DNA of 64,000 bases from RYN-133 sp963754285. GTDB taxonomy: Bacteria > Actinomycetota > Actinomycetes > Mycobacteriales > Jatrophihabitantaceae. The translations under genes were made by a program, and so were the position numbers. The stretch is taken from NCBI GenBank assembly GCA_963754285.1, contig CAVWFN010000004.1:180507-244506 (forward strand), in the 5' to 3' direction. The notes under the pieces were generated by a model. That model saw nothing but the letters and a program-made list of their open reading frames with translations, was not told the origin of the DNA and did not search any database. Positions 27,915 to 37,070 of the stretch are shown piece after piece; within the stretch, counting starts at the first letter, position 1; each line of letters begins with the position of its first letter.

Positions 27915-28077
27915 GACATCGCCTCGTGACCACTCGCTGCGCTCGGGCCAGTCGGCGCTGCCATCGCGCCTGTCGGCGCGAGGGGTGTTTTCTGATTCGC
28001 TCCGCAAGCGGAGACGACGTCAGCACGGGCACCGCACTCGTGGCCCTGCGGTGCAGTGAGCACGTGAGTTCCGGTCC

Positions 28078-29016
28078 TCATGCTGCATCCGAAAATTGGA
28101 CGGCCAGCGGCGCCACCGGGTACACGACCGCCTGCACAGGCAGCGCGAGCCGGCCCTGCTGCGTCTCGGGGATGTTCTCGTAGCTCAGCGTTCGGTACCG
28201 ACCGACGAAGAACGCATTGCCGCTGACCGAGATCGCGCCCGACGCCTCGCTGGTGACCTGGTAGATGCACCGCACGGCCGACAGGCGACCGTGCAGACTG
28301 CCCGGGATCGTGCTCGGCGACGGCAGCGGGCAGGCGATGGACGTGTGCTCCGAGCGCACACACGCCGCGAGCTCGGCCCGAATCCGTGCGGCGACCCGGT
28401 GCCGTGCTTCGGTCGTCGGTTCGATGCGGACGTCGAGGCGCCGCGGGCCGGCGAACTGCACCGAGTCGGTCGTCGGGTCGACCCGTAGGTACGGGGTGTC
28501 GAAGCGGATCGGCAACGCCCCGGGGAACATCAACACCGGCCCGGACGGAGCTGTCGTGCCGGCGAAATTCAGTCGGTCGACCGCCTGCTCGACGTGGATC
28601 TGCGTGGCGACGACGGTCGTCGTCATGCGCCAGCCGGTGTCGCGTTTCACCACGTGGAGCACGCTGCGGTAGCGCCGCGCGCCGGTCGCGAACCCGAGCC
28701 GGTAACTGACCTGGACGCTGGCCCGGCTGCCGTGCTCGGCGACCGCATCGATCGACACGTCCTGCAGCGGGGCGATCGCCTGCTGTTGGGCCAGCACCTC
28801 GTCGGTGAGCAGATCGGTCGGCCCGGCGGGCACGTCGCCGAAGCCGAGCGCCGAGGACGCGTCGCCGCGTTCGAGCGCGGCGAAGTAGCCGCGCACGGTG
28901 CCGTCCGGCCCGGCGGTCTCGCGATAGGCGACGTAGGCGTAGAGGCTGCCACCGAACAGCGCGGCGAGCGCGAGAACGACCGCCGTCCAGTAACTCGCGC
29001 GCCGCACCGATGGCAT
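28078..29016 (-). CDS. membrane-anchored protein of unknown function
   Basis: 312 aa. One N-terminal helix (YWTAVVLALAALFGGSLYAYV) anchors a mainly beta external domain. TVRGYFAALERGDASSALGF resembles the start of an NTF2/DUF4878-like fold found in lipoproteins and conjugation proteins; the remainder is not recognised. It is 163 bases upstream of the mycosin-like gene on the same strand and four bases from recR; the space before the protease start holds GGCCCGAGCGCAGCGAG. A shared role at the cell envelope with the protease is possible but unproven. Confidence 0.65.
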   Translation of the reverse strand: MPSVRRASYWTAVVLALAALFGGSLYAYVAYRETAGPDGTVRGYFAALERGDASSALGFGDVPAGPTDLLTDEVLAQQQAIAPLQDVSIDAVAEHGSRASVQVSYRLGFATGARRYRSVLHVVKRDTGWRMTTTVVATQIHVEQAVDRLNFAGTTAPSGPVLMFPGALPIRFDTPYLRVDPTTDSVQFAGPRRLDVRIEPTTEARHRVAARIRAELAACVRSEHTSIACPLPSPSTIPGSLHGRLSAVRCIYQVTSEASGAISVSGNAFFVGRYRTLSYENIPETQQGRLALPVQAVVYPVAPLAVQFSDAA

Positions 29017-29019
29017 CTT

Positions 29020-29613
29020 TCAGATCTTGCGGCGGCCGGAGAAGGCCCGGCCGAGGGTCACCTCGTCGGCGTATTCGAGATCTCCGCCGACGGGCAGTCC
29101 GCTCGCGAGCCGGGTGACGGTGAGTCCCATCGGATTCACGAGCCGGGCGAGGTAGGTGGCGGTTGCCTCGCCCTCGAGGTTCGGGTCGGTCGCGAGGATC
29201 AGTTCCGTGACGGTCTCGTCGCGCAACCGGCCGAGCAGTTCGCGGATGCGTAGCTCGTCCGGACCGATGCCGTCGATCGGGCTGATCGCGCCGCCGAGCA
29301 CGTGGTAGCGCCCGCGGAACTCGCGGGTGCGCTCGATCGCGACGACGTCCTTGGGCTCCTCGACGACGCAGATGATGGCCGGGTCACGCCGGACGTCGCT
29401 GCAGATGCGGCACACGTCCGCCTCGGACACGTTGCCACAGATCGTGCAGAACTTGACCTCGTTCTTGACCCGGGTCAGGGTGCTGGCAAGCCGCTCGACG
29501 TCGGCCGGTTCGGCAGCGAGCAGGTGGAAGGCGATGCGCTGCGCGCTCTTCGGACCGACCCCCGGCAACCGGCCGAGCTCGTCGATCAGATCCTGAACGG
29601 CGCCTTCGTACAT
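29020..29613 (-). CDS. recR: recombination mediator RecR
   Basis: Loads RecA on gapped DNA with RecO and RecF. 197 aa: N-terminal helix-hairpin-helix (LGRLPGVGPKSAQRIAFHLL), the four-cysteine zinc finger CTICGNVSEADVCRIC, a Toprim domain (ICVVEEPKDVVAIER, ILATDPNLEGEATATYLARL), and the C-terminal TRLASGLPVGGDLEYADEVT. The order dnaX-ybaB-recR is widespread in bacteria. Confidence 0.98.
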   Translation of the reverse strand: MYEGAVQDLIDELGRLPGVGPKSAQRIAFHLLAAEPADVERLASTLTRVKNEVKFCTICGNVSEADVCRICSDVRRDPAIICVVEEPKDVVAIERTREFRGRYHVLGGAISPIDGIGPDELRIRELLGRLRDETVTELILATDPNLEGEATATYLARLVNPMGLTVTRLASGLPVGGDLEYADEVTLGRAFSGRRKI

Positions 29614-29630
29614 CGCTGTGAACGCACCGG

Positions 29631-29984
29631 CTAGAAGCCGGGCAGGCCCATGCCGCCGAGGCCGCCGGCGACCGGGCCCATCTTCTCGTTGGCGAGTTCG
29701 GTCGCGGCGCGATTGGCGTCGCGCACGGCCGCCACGATGAGATCCTGCAGGGTCTCGATGTCGTCCGGGTCGACCGCCTTGGGGTCGATGGTGAGCGCGA
29801 GCAGTTCGCCGGAGCCGCGCACGGTCGCCTCGACGAGTCCGCCGCCCGCGCTGCCCTTGACCTCGGCGTCGGCGAGTTCGGCCTGGGCAGCCTCGAGCTG
29901 CTCCTGCATCTTCTGCGCCTGCTTCATCAACTGCTGCATGTTCGGCTGGCCGCCGAAGCCGCCACCACCACCGCGCTGGGCCAC
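29631..29984 (-). CDS. YbaB/EbfC nucleoid-associated protein
   Basis: 117 aa DNA-binding protein of the YbaB/EbfC family. The Gly-rich start (MAQRGGGGGFGG) is followed by the helix MQQLMKQAQKMQEQLEAAQA and the conserved VEATVRGSGELLALTIDPKA. It lies between dnaX and recR with 17 bases to recR, the normal operon. Confidence 0.96.
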   Translation of the reverse strand: MAQRGGGGGFGGQPNMQQLMKQAQKMQEQLEAAQAELADAEVKGSAGGGLVEATVRGSGELLALTIDPKAVDPDDIETLQDLIVAAVRDANRAATELANEKMGPVAGGLGGMGLPGF

Positions 29985-30042
29985 GCCGCGCTCCTTCGTC
30001 AGTCAGGGATCAGTCAGGCAGTTCAGCCTAACCGGGGACGGG

Positions 30043-31854
30043 TCAGTCGACCGGACGGGCGCCGAGGCGATCCTGGAGCAGTTTCATGGCGTCCGCCTCT
30101 GGGTCGGACGGGGCGGCGCTCACCGGCTCGGACTCGTCGAGATCGTCGCGAGGATCGGGCTCGGGCGAAGGCGCCGACCTCGCCTGAGCCGGCACGCTGC
30201 TCTGGGGTTCGGCATTCGGCAACGGCTCTGCTGCGCCTGATTCGACGGCGACCTGCCACGTGCCGCCCACGACCTGGGTCAGCGCATCGCGCAGCACCAC
30301 TGTGTTGCTGTCCTCGGCGATCATCTTGGCCAAAGCGGTCGGCGCGGCGAGGGTGACAGTGTTGCCGTCGCAGCCGGTGATCTGCGCATTGTCGAGCAGC
30401 GCCCGTGTACGGCGGCTGCTCTGCTTGACGATCTCGAGCACGTCCGGCCACAACCGGCGCAGCGCCGCGGCGTCGAGCTGCCCCGCCGGCACCGCGGCCG
30501 GTTCGGGGGCGGGCGGCGGCGCGACGGGCGCCGGTTGCTCGAGCTTCGGGGCGGGCGCAGGCTCGCGCGCCGCCGCCTTCGGTGCGGGCTCGGCGGCAGC
30601 CTTGCGTTGCGGCGGGGCAGCAGGCTCTGCCGCCGGCTTCGGAGCCGGTTCGTCCGGCACGGCGACGGTCGCGATCGGAGCACCGACGGCGGTCGCGCGG
30701 CGCTCGAGCCGCTCGACGCGCTGCAGCAACGCCGCGGCATCGGCACTGGCGTCGGGCAGCTGCATGCGCGCGCACAGCAGCTCGAGGACGAGCCTCGGCG
30801 AGGTCGTGCCGCGCATCTCGATCAGCGCGGTGTGCACGATCTCGGCGTAGCGCGTGACCGTCGCGCCGCCGAGCCGGGCCGCCTGGTCGGCCATGCGCTC
30901 GGCCACGTCCTGCGGCGCGTCGATCAGCCCGCGGGCAGCCGCGTCGGGGACTGCGTCGAGCAGGATCAGGTCGCGGAACCGGTCGAGCAGGTCGGAGGCG
31001 AACCGCCGCGGATCGTGGCCCGCCTCGACGACGCTGTCGACCGTCCCGTACACAGCCGCGGCGTCGCCGGCCGCGAGCGCGTCGACCATGTCGTCGAGCA
31101 GCGCGCCGTCGGTGACACCGAGCAGGGCGACCGCACGCTGGTAGGTGACGCCCTCGTCGCCCGCTCCGGCCAGCAGCTGGTCGAGGATCGACAGCGAGTC
31201 ACGCGCCGATCCCCCGCCGGCGCGCACGACGAGCGGCAGCACCGCCGGTTCGGTCGTGATGCCCTCCTGCGCGCAGATCGATTCGAGGTGCGCGCGCATG
31301 ATGCCCGGCGGGATCAGCCGGAACGGGTAGTGATGGGTGCGCGAGCGGATCGTGGTCAGCACCTTGTCCGGCTCGGTGGTCGCGAACACGAACACCAGGA
31401 AGTCGGGCGGTTCTTCGACGAGCTTGAGCAGCGCGTTGAACGCTGCCGTGGTCACCATGTGCGCCTCGTCGATGATGTAGACCTTGTAGCGGTCGCGCAC
31501 GGGCGCGAAGAACGCCCGCTCGCGCAGGTCGCGCGCGTCGTCGACGCCGTTGTGGCTGGCTGCGTCGATCTCGATGACGTCGATGGAGCCGGGCCCGTTC
31601 GGCGCGAGTTCGCGGCACGAGTCGCACACCCCGCACGGGTCGGGAGTCGGGCCCTTCTCGCAGTTCAGGCTGCGGGCCAGGATGCGCGCGCTGGACGTCT
31701 TGCCACAGCCGCGCGGACCGCTGAACAGGTAGGCGTGGTTGATGCGTCCGGCCGCGAGCGCGGCACGCAACGGCTCGGTGACGTGGTCTTGGCCCATGAC
31801 CTCGGCGAACGTGGCCGAGCGGTACTTGCGGTACAGCGCCAGGTTCCCCGTCAC
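30043..31854 (-). CDS. dnaX: DNA polymerase III subunits gamma/tau
   Basis: Clamp-loader ATPase that organises the replisome. 603 aa. The start is GTG at 31854 (VTGNLALYRKYRSATFAEV). Walker A is GPRGCGKTSSARIL, a zinc module CGVCDSC follows, the DEAH-type Walker B is YIIDEAHMVTT, and sensor 1 is FATTEPDKVLTTIRSRTHH. A Pro/Ala-rich linker (about 405-465) leads to the C-terminal tau domain. No clear slippery sequence for gamma production was seen. Confidence 0.97.
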   Translation of the reverse strand: MTGNLALYRKYRSATFAEVMGQDHVTEPLRAALAAGRINHAYLFSGPRGCGKTSSARILARSLNCEKGPTPDPCGVCDSCRELAPNGPGSIDVIEIDAASHNGVDDARDLRERAFFAPVRDRYKVYIIDEAHMVTTAAFNALLKLVEEPPDFLVFVFATTEPDKVLTTIRSRTHHYPFRLIPPGIMRAHLESICAQEGITTEPAVLPLVVRAGGGSARDSLSILDQLLAGAGDEGVTYQRAVALLGVTDGALLDDMVDALAAGDAAAVYGTVDSVVEAGHDPRRFASDLLDRFRDLILLDAVPDAAARGLIDAPQDVAERMADQAARLGGATVTRYAEIVHTALIEMRGTTSPRLVLELLCARMQLPDASADAAALLQRVERLERRATAVGAPIATVAVPDEPAPKPAAEPAAPPQRKAAAEPAPKAAAREPAPAPKLEQPAPVAPPPAPEPAAVPAGQLDAAALRRLWPDVLEIVKQSSRRTRALLDNAQITGCDGNTVTLAAPTALAKMIAEDSNTVVLRDALTQVVGGTWQVAVESGAAEPLPNAEPQSSVPAQARSAPSPEPDPRDDLDESEPVSAAPSDPEADAMKLLQDRLGARPVD

Positions 31855-31914
31855 GCGTCGACAGTAATCAGTGCCGGCGACCACGCGCCACGCGCGTCAC
31901 CGGCCTGCGGACAA

Positions 31915-32004
31915 GGGACCCCCCGTGCACCCGCCAGAGCCTGCTTATCCTTGCTGCCTTCCGGCCCTGGGGAGGTTCGCAGGGTGAACGCCACACGGGG
32001 GGTC
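31915..32004 (-). ncRNA. ffs: signal recognition particle RNA, small (4.5S) type
   Basis: On the minus strand the ends GACCCCCCGTGTGG and GTGCACGGGGGGTC pair, and the apical domain holds the conserved CAGGGCCGGAAGGCAGCA with the GGAA tetraloop recognised by Ffh. The size, about 90 nt, and the place next to dnaX are typical. Ends are given to within a few bases. Confidence 0.93.
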
Positions 32005-32040
32005 GGCTTCCGAGTGTACGGAGCCCGTATTCTCGTCCGC

Positions 32041-32128
32041 GGAGGATTCGCCTAGTGGCCTATGGCGCTCGCTTGGAAAGCGGGTTGGGGGCAACCCCTC
32101 GCGGGTTCAAATCCCGCATCCTCCGCCA
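32041..32128 (+). tRNA. tRNA-Ser (GGA)
   Basis: Acceptor stem GGAGGAT with ATCCTCC, discriminator G, and CCA encoded at 32126-32128. The anticodon loop TTGGAAA gives GGA; a long variable arm (GTTGGGGGCAACCCCTC) marks serine. The T arm GCGGG-TTCAAAT-CCCGC is standard. Its 3' end overlaps the stop of the convergent GT87 gene. Confidence 0.96.
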
Positions 32129-33339
32129 GGGATCGTCGACACCGGAGTCCGGTCGGCCGACGAATCGACCTGCGCACCCTCGGTCGATGTGCCGCGTGAT
32201 CGATACGCGAGCACGCCGGCGACGGCGAGGAACGCCACCCCGAAGTAGACGTACCAGCCGGACGCCGCTATCTGCAGTACCGACAGGTGCAGTTCGCGGT
32301 GGTCGGTGTGCGGTATGTACCAGACCGCGAACGAGGTGAAGATCAACAGTCCGGCGATGCCCAGTGCTCGGGATCTCTGCCACGCCACCAGCACCAGCGG
32401 GATGCACCAGACCCAATGGTGACTCCAGGCGATCGGCGAGACCAGGAAGCCTGTCACGGCGGCCGCGCAGATGCCCCAGCCTTCGCCGAGGGTGCGATAG
32501 GCCCAGACCGCTATCGCTATACCGGCGACAGCGACCAAGGCGGTTATTGCCGCTGCAGTCGGCGTTTGGGCCACAGAATGGGTGATCCGCGTCGCCAGGC
32601 CGCGGATGCTCTGGTTGACCGCATTTTCCAGACGCCCGACTCGACTGCTCTCGAACAGATACTTGGTCCAGAACCGCCACGTCGCAGTCGGATCGACGAG
32701 CAGCGATACCGCCATGCAACCGAGGAATGCTGCGATGGCGACGAATGCCTGCCTGAACCGGCGCGTACACAAGAGGTAGATCACGAAGATCCCCGGCGTC
32801 ACCTTCAGGCTCGTGGCGATGCCGACGCCGATGCCACGAAGACGCACCCCGTTGCCCGGACGGAAATCTCTCAAGATCAAACTCAGGATGACCAGGTTGA
32901 TCTGGCCATACCCGAACGTCGTGAACACCGGCTCCGCCCACAGCGCCACCGCGCAGGCAAGAATCGTGACGGCGCGCCTGTTCGCCTGCGGGACCCGCGC
33001 GAGTTCGACGCTGCGGCGGACGACATAGGCGACCAGCACGAGGTTGAGCGCGAACACGGCAACCTGGACGACCGGTATCGAGAACAGCGTGAGAACGACG
33101 AAGCAGGCTGCCGCGAAGGGCGGATAGGTGGCGTCGACGTTGTACGCCTGGATCCGCGCGTAGAGGTCACCGCCATGTCGTATGACAGAACCCTCAGCGC
33201 GATAGACCTGGAGATCGAAATAGTCCGAGGGCGAGACGAACAGCCGCTGGATCAGTAGGTAGCTGACCGAAACGACGAGCAAGCCGAGACAGATCGCTTC
33301 CGGCCTGCTCAAGCGCGCAGGCCGCAGCCGATCAAGCAT
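32107..33339 (-). CDS. GT87-family (DUF2029) polyprenol-dependent mannosyltransferase
   Basis: About 410 aa with roughly ten membrane helices. YFDLQVYRAEGSVIRHGGDLY contains the catalytic-type Asp after helix 1, and YPPFAAACF, TFGYGQINLVILSLILRDF and SLKVTPGIFVIYLL are signatures of the actinobacterial alpha-1,2-mannosyltransferase family using polyprenyl-phosphate mannose. The ATG at 33339 is chosen; a TTG four codons earlier is possible. The last seven codons are read from the complement of the tRNA-Ser 3' end. Confidence 0.88.
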   Translation of the reverse strand: MLDRLRPARLSRPEAICLGLLVVSVSYLLIQRLFVSPSDYFDLQVYRAEGSVIRHGGDLYARIQAYNVDATYPPFAAACFVVLTLFSIPVVQVAVFALNLVLVAYVVRRSVELARVPQANRRAVTILACAVALWAEPVFTTFGYGQINLVILSLILRDFRPGNGVRLRGIGVGIATSLKVTPGIFVIYLLCTRRFRQAFVAIAAFLGCMAVSLLVDPTATWRFWTKYLFESSRVGRLENAVNQSIRGLATRITHSVAQTPTAAAITALVAVAGIAIAVWAYRTLGEGWGICAAAVTGFLVSPIAWSHHWVWCIPLVLVAWQRSRALGIAGLLIFTSFAVWYIPHTDHRELHLSVLQIAASGWYVYFGVAFLAVAGVLAYRSRGTSTEGAQVDSSADRTPVSTIPGGGCGI

Positions 33340-33450
33340 CCCGTGCGCCAAGCCCTCTCACCCTGCACCTTCGATCGCATAGCCGCGCGCCATCGCGCTC
33401 TGGCGGTCGCGGGTCGAATCGGTGCGCCGACTCTACGTCAGGCACGGCCC

Positions 33451-34434
33451 TCAAGCGGCGGTGACGCTCGGGACTTCGCTGGCCGGGCCTTCGGTCCGGT
33501 CGCAGTTGCGTCCGGCGGACTTCGCTCCGTACAGCGCACGGTCGGCTGCGTCGAGGGTCTCGGCGTACGAGCGCTCGGCCGCGCACGTCGCGACACCGGC
33601 CGAGAACGTCAGACCCGGACGGAGGACCTCCCAGTTGGCGTGCAGCCGCGCGAGGGTCGCGGCGGCCTCCGCCGGCGTGGTCGCGGGGAGAATGAGGACG
33701 AATTCCTCGCCGCCGTAGCGGGCGCAGTAGTCGTTGCCCCGCAGCGTCGCGCGCAGCATTGCCCCGAAGTCGGCGAGCACCTGGTCGCCGACGTGGTGGC
33801 CCTCGGTGTCGTTGAGCACCTTGAAATGGTCGAGGTCGCACAGCGCGAAGGTGTCACCGGCGACGGCACCGCTCAGCCGCAGCTCGAGATCGCGGCGATT
33901 CGCGACACCGGTCAGGACGTCGGTGTGTGCAGCGGCGCGCAGCGCGTCCGAGAGAGCGCTCTGCTGGGCGGTGAACCGTGACAACAGCTCTCCGAGCAGC
34001 GTCCACACGCTGGCGCCGATGAACAGCCTGATGCACACGGCCGTCGACCAGCCCCCGTTGATGAATATGAAGGAGGCACCGGCGACCGGCAGCATCGCGA
34101 ACGTCGTGCGCGGGGGCTGGGTCAGCCCGATGTAGGCGAAGCTGAGCGAGAGCAGGCCAGCGAGCGGTGAGTAGGCCGGCGCGGCTGAGCTGCTCAGGAA
34201 CACCAGGGCGAGGCTCACCACGGTGGGGAACACCAGCGTGGCGCGCGGGCCGAGCCGCTCCCAGGCGACGACGAACGAGAGGCCGAGCAACCCGAGCAAC
34301 CCGGCACAGATGCCGCTCGCCCGCACCAGGGCGCCGGGGGCCGAATCGAGCACCGGGACGGTCAGGGCAGTAAGCCCCGCCGTTGCCGCGAGCAAGACGC
34401 GGCCGAGCAGCACAGGGTCAGCGCGCAACGCCAT
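33451..34434 (-). CDS. membrane diguanylate cyclase
   Basis: 327 aa. Five or six N-terminal helices (residues 8-150) form an unidentified membrane sensor, then a GGDEF domain: AAHTDVLTGVANRRDLELRL, FALCDLDHFKVLNDTEGHHV, and the active GGEEF (ARYGGEEFVLI). The inhibitory RxxD site is present (RGND, five residues before GGEEF), so the enzyme should make c-di-GMP with product inhibition. It ends a divergent-free stretch downstream of nothing obvious: the MFS gene starts 10 kb away in no operon; its nearest neighbour, the MFS gene, lies downstream, 7 bases from its start, on the same strand in reverse order. Confidence 0.9.
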   Translation of the reverse strand: MALRADPVLLGRVLLAATAGLTALTVPVLDSAPGALVRASGICAGLLGLLGLSFVVAWERLGPRATLVFPTVVSLALVFLSSSAAPAYSPLAGLLSLSFAYIGLTQPPRTTFAMLPVAGASFIFINGGWSTAVCIRLFIGASVWTLLGELLSRFTAQQSALSDALRAAAHTDVLTGVANRRDLELRLSGAVAGDTFALCDLDHFKVLNDTEGHHVGDQVLADFGAMLRATLRGNDYCARYGGEEFVLILPATTPAEAAATLARLHANWEVLRPGLTFSAGVATCAAERSYAETLDAADRALYGAKSAGRNCDRTEGPASEVPSVTAA

Positions 34435-34441
34435 GGCTTTC

Positions 34442-35644
34442 CTATCGGCGTGTCGCCGCCATGGCTTGAGCGTTCAATCGGGCCTTTTCTGTCCGAATCG
34501 GCGTCATCGGCACCGCCAGCAGCGCGAAAACGCCCGCAAATGCGAAGGCGAGGCCGTATCGCGCATCCCCGATCACGGCGGCGAGCATGGGCGCCGTCGC
34601 GACCGCGGCGATGTTCTGGACGGTGTTCTGCACGCCGAGAGCCCGACCCGACCACGACGTTCCGGCGAACTCCGCAACCGCCGTGTACCCGAGCCCGTTG
34701 TCGGCCACCGTGACCACAGCACCCAGCGCGAACCCGACCACGATCCAGCCCTGGTCGAGCTCGGCGGCGAGTGCGATCGCCGCCATCAGGACGGCGCTGG
34801 CCACAGCCAGTTGGCGCATCGGGCCGAGCCGGCTGCGGACCCGGTCCGACCACACTCCGGACGCGATCCGGCCGGCCGCCCCGGCAGCCTGGAACGCGAA
34901 GATCCACCGGCCCGCGACGGCGCTGTCCCAGTGCCGCTGGCTGACGAGATAGGTCAGCGTGAACGTCGCGACCGCGAACTGCGGGACGACGAGCAGCGCG
35001 CTGGACACGTGGATGCGCGCGAGCGTTCTGGCGCCCCGGTACGGCGAGCCCGGTTCCGGCGCGCCCGGAGCACGTTCCGGGCGTGGCGGGTCGGCCACGA
35101 CCGCGTACACCGCGATGGACGCGAGCAGGCACAGCACCGCGGGGAACAGCAGCGCATCGCGGGCGCCCACCGAGTCGGCCAGCGGCGGCAACACCAGCGC
35201 GGCGAGGGCGACACCGAGCGGTTGCGCTGTCTGCCTCGTCCCCATTGCCAGCCCGCGCTCGTGCACCGGGAACCAGCCCATCACCACCCGTCCGCTCGCG
35301 GCGTTGACCGAGGCGGCCGAGGCGCCGGCGAGGGCGAGCAGCACCGCGACCGCGGCAAGGTTTGTCACGAGCGGGACTGCGCAGAGCAGGACGCCGGCAC
35401 CGGCGACGCCGGTCACGATGACCAGCCGCTCGCCTGCGCGATCGGCCAGCGCGCCCCAGGCAATGAGCGTCGCCAGCAACCCGACGATCGGCGCGGACAC
35501 GAGCAGGCTGGCCTGGACGAGCGACAGCCCGTCCCGGGAACGCAGGACGGGGACGAGCATCGGGATGCCGTAGAGGAACGAACAGGTCGCGGCCTGTGCC
35601 AGGGTGCCGACGGCGAGGATCGCCCAGCGCTGCCGACTTGCCAC
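34442..35644 (-). CDS. MFS transporter
   Basis: 400 aa, 12 predicted helices. The loop 2-3 motif appears as GALADRAGERLVIV and the general fold is that of the oxalate/formate or NNP-like branch (MGWFPVHERGLAMGTRQTAQP). The GTG at 35644 starts ASRQRWAILAVGTLAQA; the longer frame upstream is antisense noise. The gene is seven bases upstream of the diguanylate cyclase gene, so both are probably one transcript. Substrate unknown. Confidence 0.85.
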   Translation of the reverse strand: MASRQRWAILAVGTLAQAATCSFLYGIPMLVPVLRSRDGLSLVQASLLVSAPIVGLLATLIAWGALADRAGERLVIVTGVAGAGVLLCAVPLVTNLAAVAVLLALAGASAASVNAASGRVVMGWFPVHERGLAMGTRQTAQPLGVALAALVLPPLADSVGARDALLFPAVLCLLASIAVYAVVADPPRPERAPGAPEPGSPYRGARTLARIHVSSALLVVPQFAVATFTLTYLVSQRHWDSAVAGRWIFAFQAAGAAGRIASGVWSDRVRSRLGPMRQLAVASAVLMAAIALAAELDQGWIVVGFALGAVVTVADNGLGYTAVAEFAGTSWSGRALGVQNTVQNIAAVATAPMLAAVIGDARYGLAFAFAGVFALLAVPMTPIRTEKARLNAQAMAATRR

Positions 35645-35691
35645 GCCTCCACACGGTAGCCGCAATCCCAGGATCAGGGATGTTCGTCCTA

Positions 35692-36534
35692 CTAGGTGAG
35701 AACGAACTCGGCGACCGCTTTCGCGAACGCGGCCGCATTGCGCCGATGCGGCTCGTGCCCACCGCCGGTGAACACGACAAGTTCGCTGCCGGGCAGGTGT
35801 TCGTGCGTGCGATGCGCATGGGCGACCGGGATGATCACGTCGCGTTGCGACCAGACGAGCAAGGTCGGCACGTGCGTGGCGAGGTATTCCATCTCGAGGA
35901 ACGAGCCGAGTTGCCCGCGCGGGCCGATCACCCCACGCAAGGACCGGAAGAACGCCGACCGCAGCTCGGCACGGAACAGCGTGCGGCCGATGCGACGCAG
36001 GTTCACCAGCCGCGCCGGCGTGACGCGGAACAGCCGGTGCACCAGTCGGCTGCGCAGCACCCGCTGCACGAACCGACGTCCCATCACCGCCGAGGTCAAC
36101 GCCTCGGCGCCCGGCAACGCGAGCATGCGCAGGGCGGGGCTCACCTCGCGTCCCAGCCCGCCTGCCGAGACGAGCACGAGCGCCCGGACGCGCTGCGGGT
36201 AGTGATAGCCGAAGTGGACGGCGATCGCGCCGCCGAGCGAATGGCCGCACAGCGTCGCGTCGGACATGCCGAGCGCAGCCATGAAGGCGTCCAGCAACAG
36301 CGCGAAGTCGTCGAGCAGGTACAGCCCGGGCGGCGCGTCCGATCGCCCGTGCCCGAGCAGGTCGACGGCGATCGCGCGTAGCCCGTGCGCGGCCAGTGGT
36401 TCCAGTACCTCGGCCCATGTACCGCTGTCGGACATCAGTCCGTGCACGAGCAGCACCGGTGGCGCGTCGGCGGCGCCGCACTCCAGGTAGGAGACGCGGT
36501 TGCCGTCGACGACGACGTCCCGACGCTCGATCAC
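35692..36534 (-). CDS. alpha/beta hydrolase
   Basis: 280 aa. The fold is clear: the oxyanion LLVHGLMSDSGTW, DLLGHGRSD, the nucleophile elbow LCGHSLGGAIA with catalytic Ser, the acid in LVWSQRDVIIPV and His in FTGGGHEPHRR. An insert of about 80 residues after the elbow forms the lid. It resembles the fold's esterase/haloalkane-type branch; the substrate cannot be told. It ends 47 bases before the MFS gene on the same strand. Confidence 0.9.
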   Translation of the reverse strand: MIERRDVVVDGNRVSYLECGAADAPPVLLVHGLMSDSGTWAEVLEPLAAHGLRAIAVDLLGHGRSDAPPGLYLLDDFALLLDAFMAALGMSDATLCGHSLGGAIAVHFGYHYPQRVRALVLVSAGGLGREVSPALRMLALPGAEALTSAVMGRRFVQRVLRSRLVHRLFRVTPARLVNLRRIGRTLFRAELRSAFFRSLRGVIGPRGQLGSFLEMEYLATHVPTLLVWSQRDVIIPVAHAHRTHEHLPGSELVVFTGGGHEPHRRNAAAFAKAVAEFVLT

Positions 36535-36565
36535 GGCCGAGACGCTACCGACCCTGCCGGCCGCG

Positions 36566-37012
36566 TTACGGAGTGGCGACGGCGACCGAGCTCGGCATCA
36601 CCACGACCGGGCAATCCGCCTTCAGCACGACCTGCGGCGCGGTGAGGCTGCTCATCATCGACGCGAGCCGCCCCGGCCGTGGCTCGCCCACCACCAACAG
36701 GTGCGCACCGCGCGCGGATGAGAGCAGCGCGTTGACCTCGCTGCCGTGCACGACGACGCAGTCGACGCCGACATCGCTGCCGAGCGCGCTCTGCACGAAG
36801 CCGCGCAGAGCGAGGTCGGCATCACGTGCGTAGTCATCGCTCGCGCCCGCGGTCGATGCCGGCGGACGGCCGCCCGGTGCGGCCGGTGGCCGCGGTGCGC
36901 GCCAAGCCATGACGGCGCGCAGCGGGACGTTGCGAAGCCGCGCTTCCGCCGCGGCCCACCGCAGCGCGCTCGGCGAACCCGTCGTCGGGCTGACCGCGAC
37001 GACGATGCTCAT
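36566..37012 (-). CDS. universal stress protein family
   Basis: 148 aa single Usp domain: SIVVAVSPTTGSPSALRWAA at the N-terminus, LRAVMAWRAPRP after the first helix, and the C-terminal LLVVGEPRPGRLASMMSSLT and CPVVVM. The usual ATP loop G-x2-G-x9-G-(S/T) is altered (GEPRPG, then S-S-L), so ATP binding is doubtful. Confidence 0.85.
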   Translation of the reverse strand: MSIVVAVSPTTGSPSALRWAAAEARLRNVPLRAVMAWRAPRPPAAPGGRPPASTAGASDDYARDADLALRGFVQSALGSDVGVDCVVVHGSEVNALLSSARGAHLLVVGEPRPGRLASMMSSLTAPQVVLKADCPVVVMPSSVAVATP

Positions 37013-37070
37013 TCGGGGCCCCCGCGAAAGTGCGAAGCGTTCTTTGCGGAGCAGTTTCGTGGGGTGTTGG

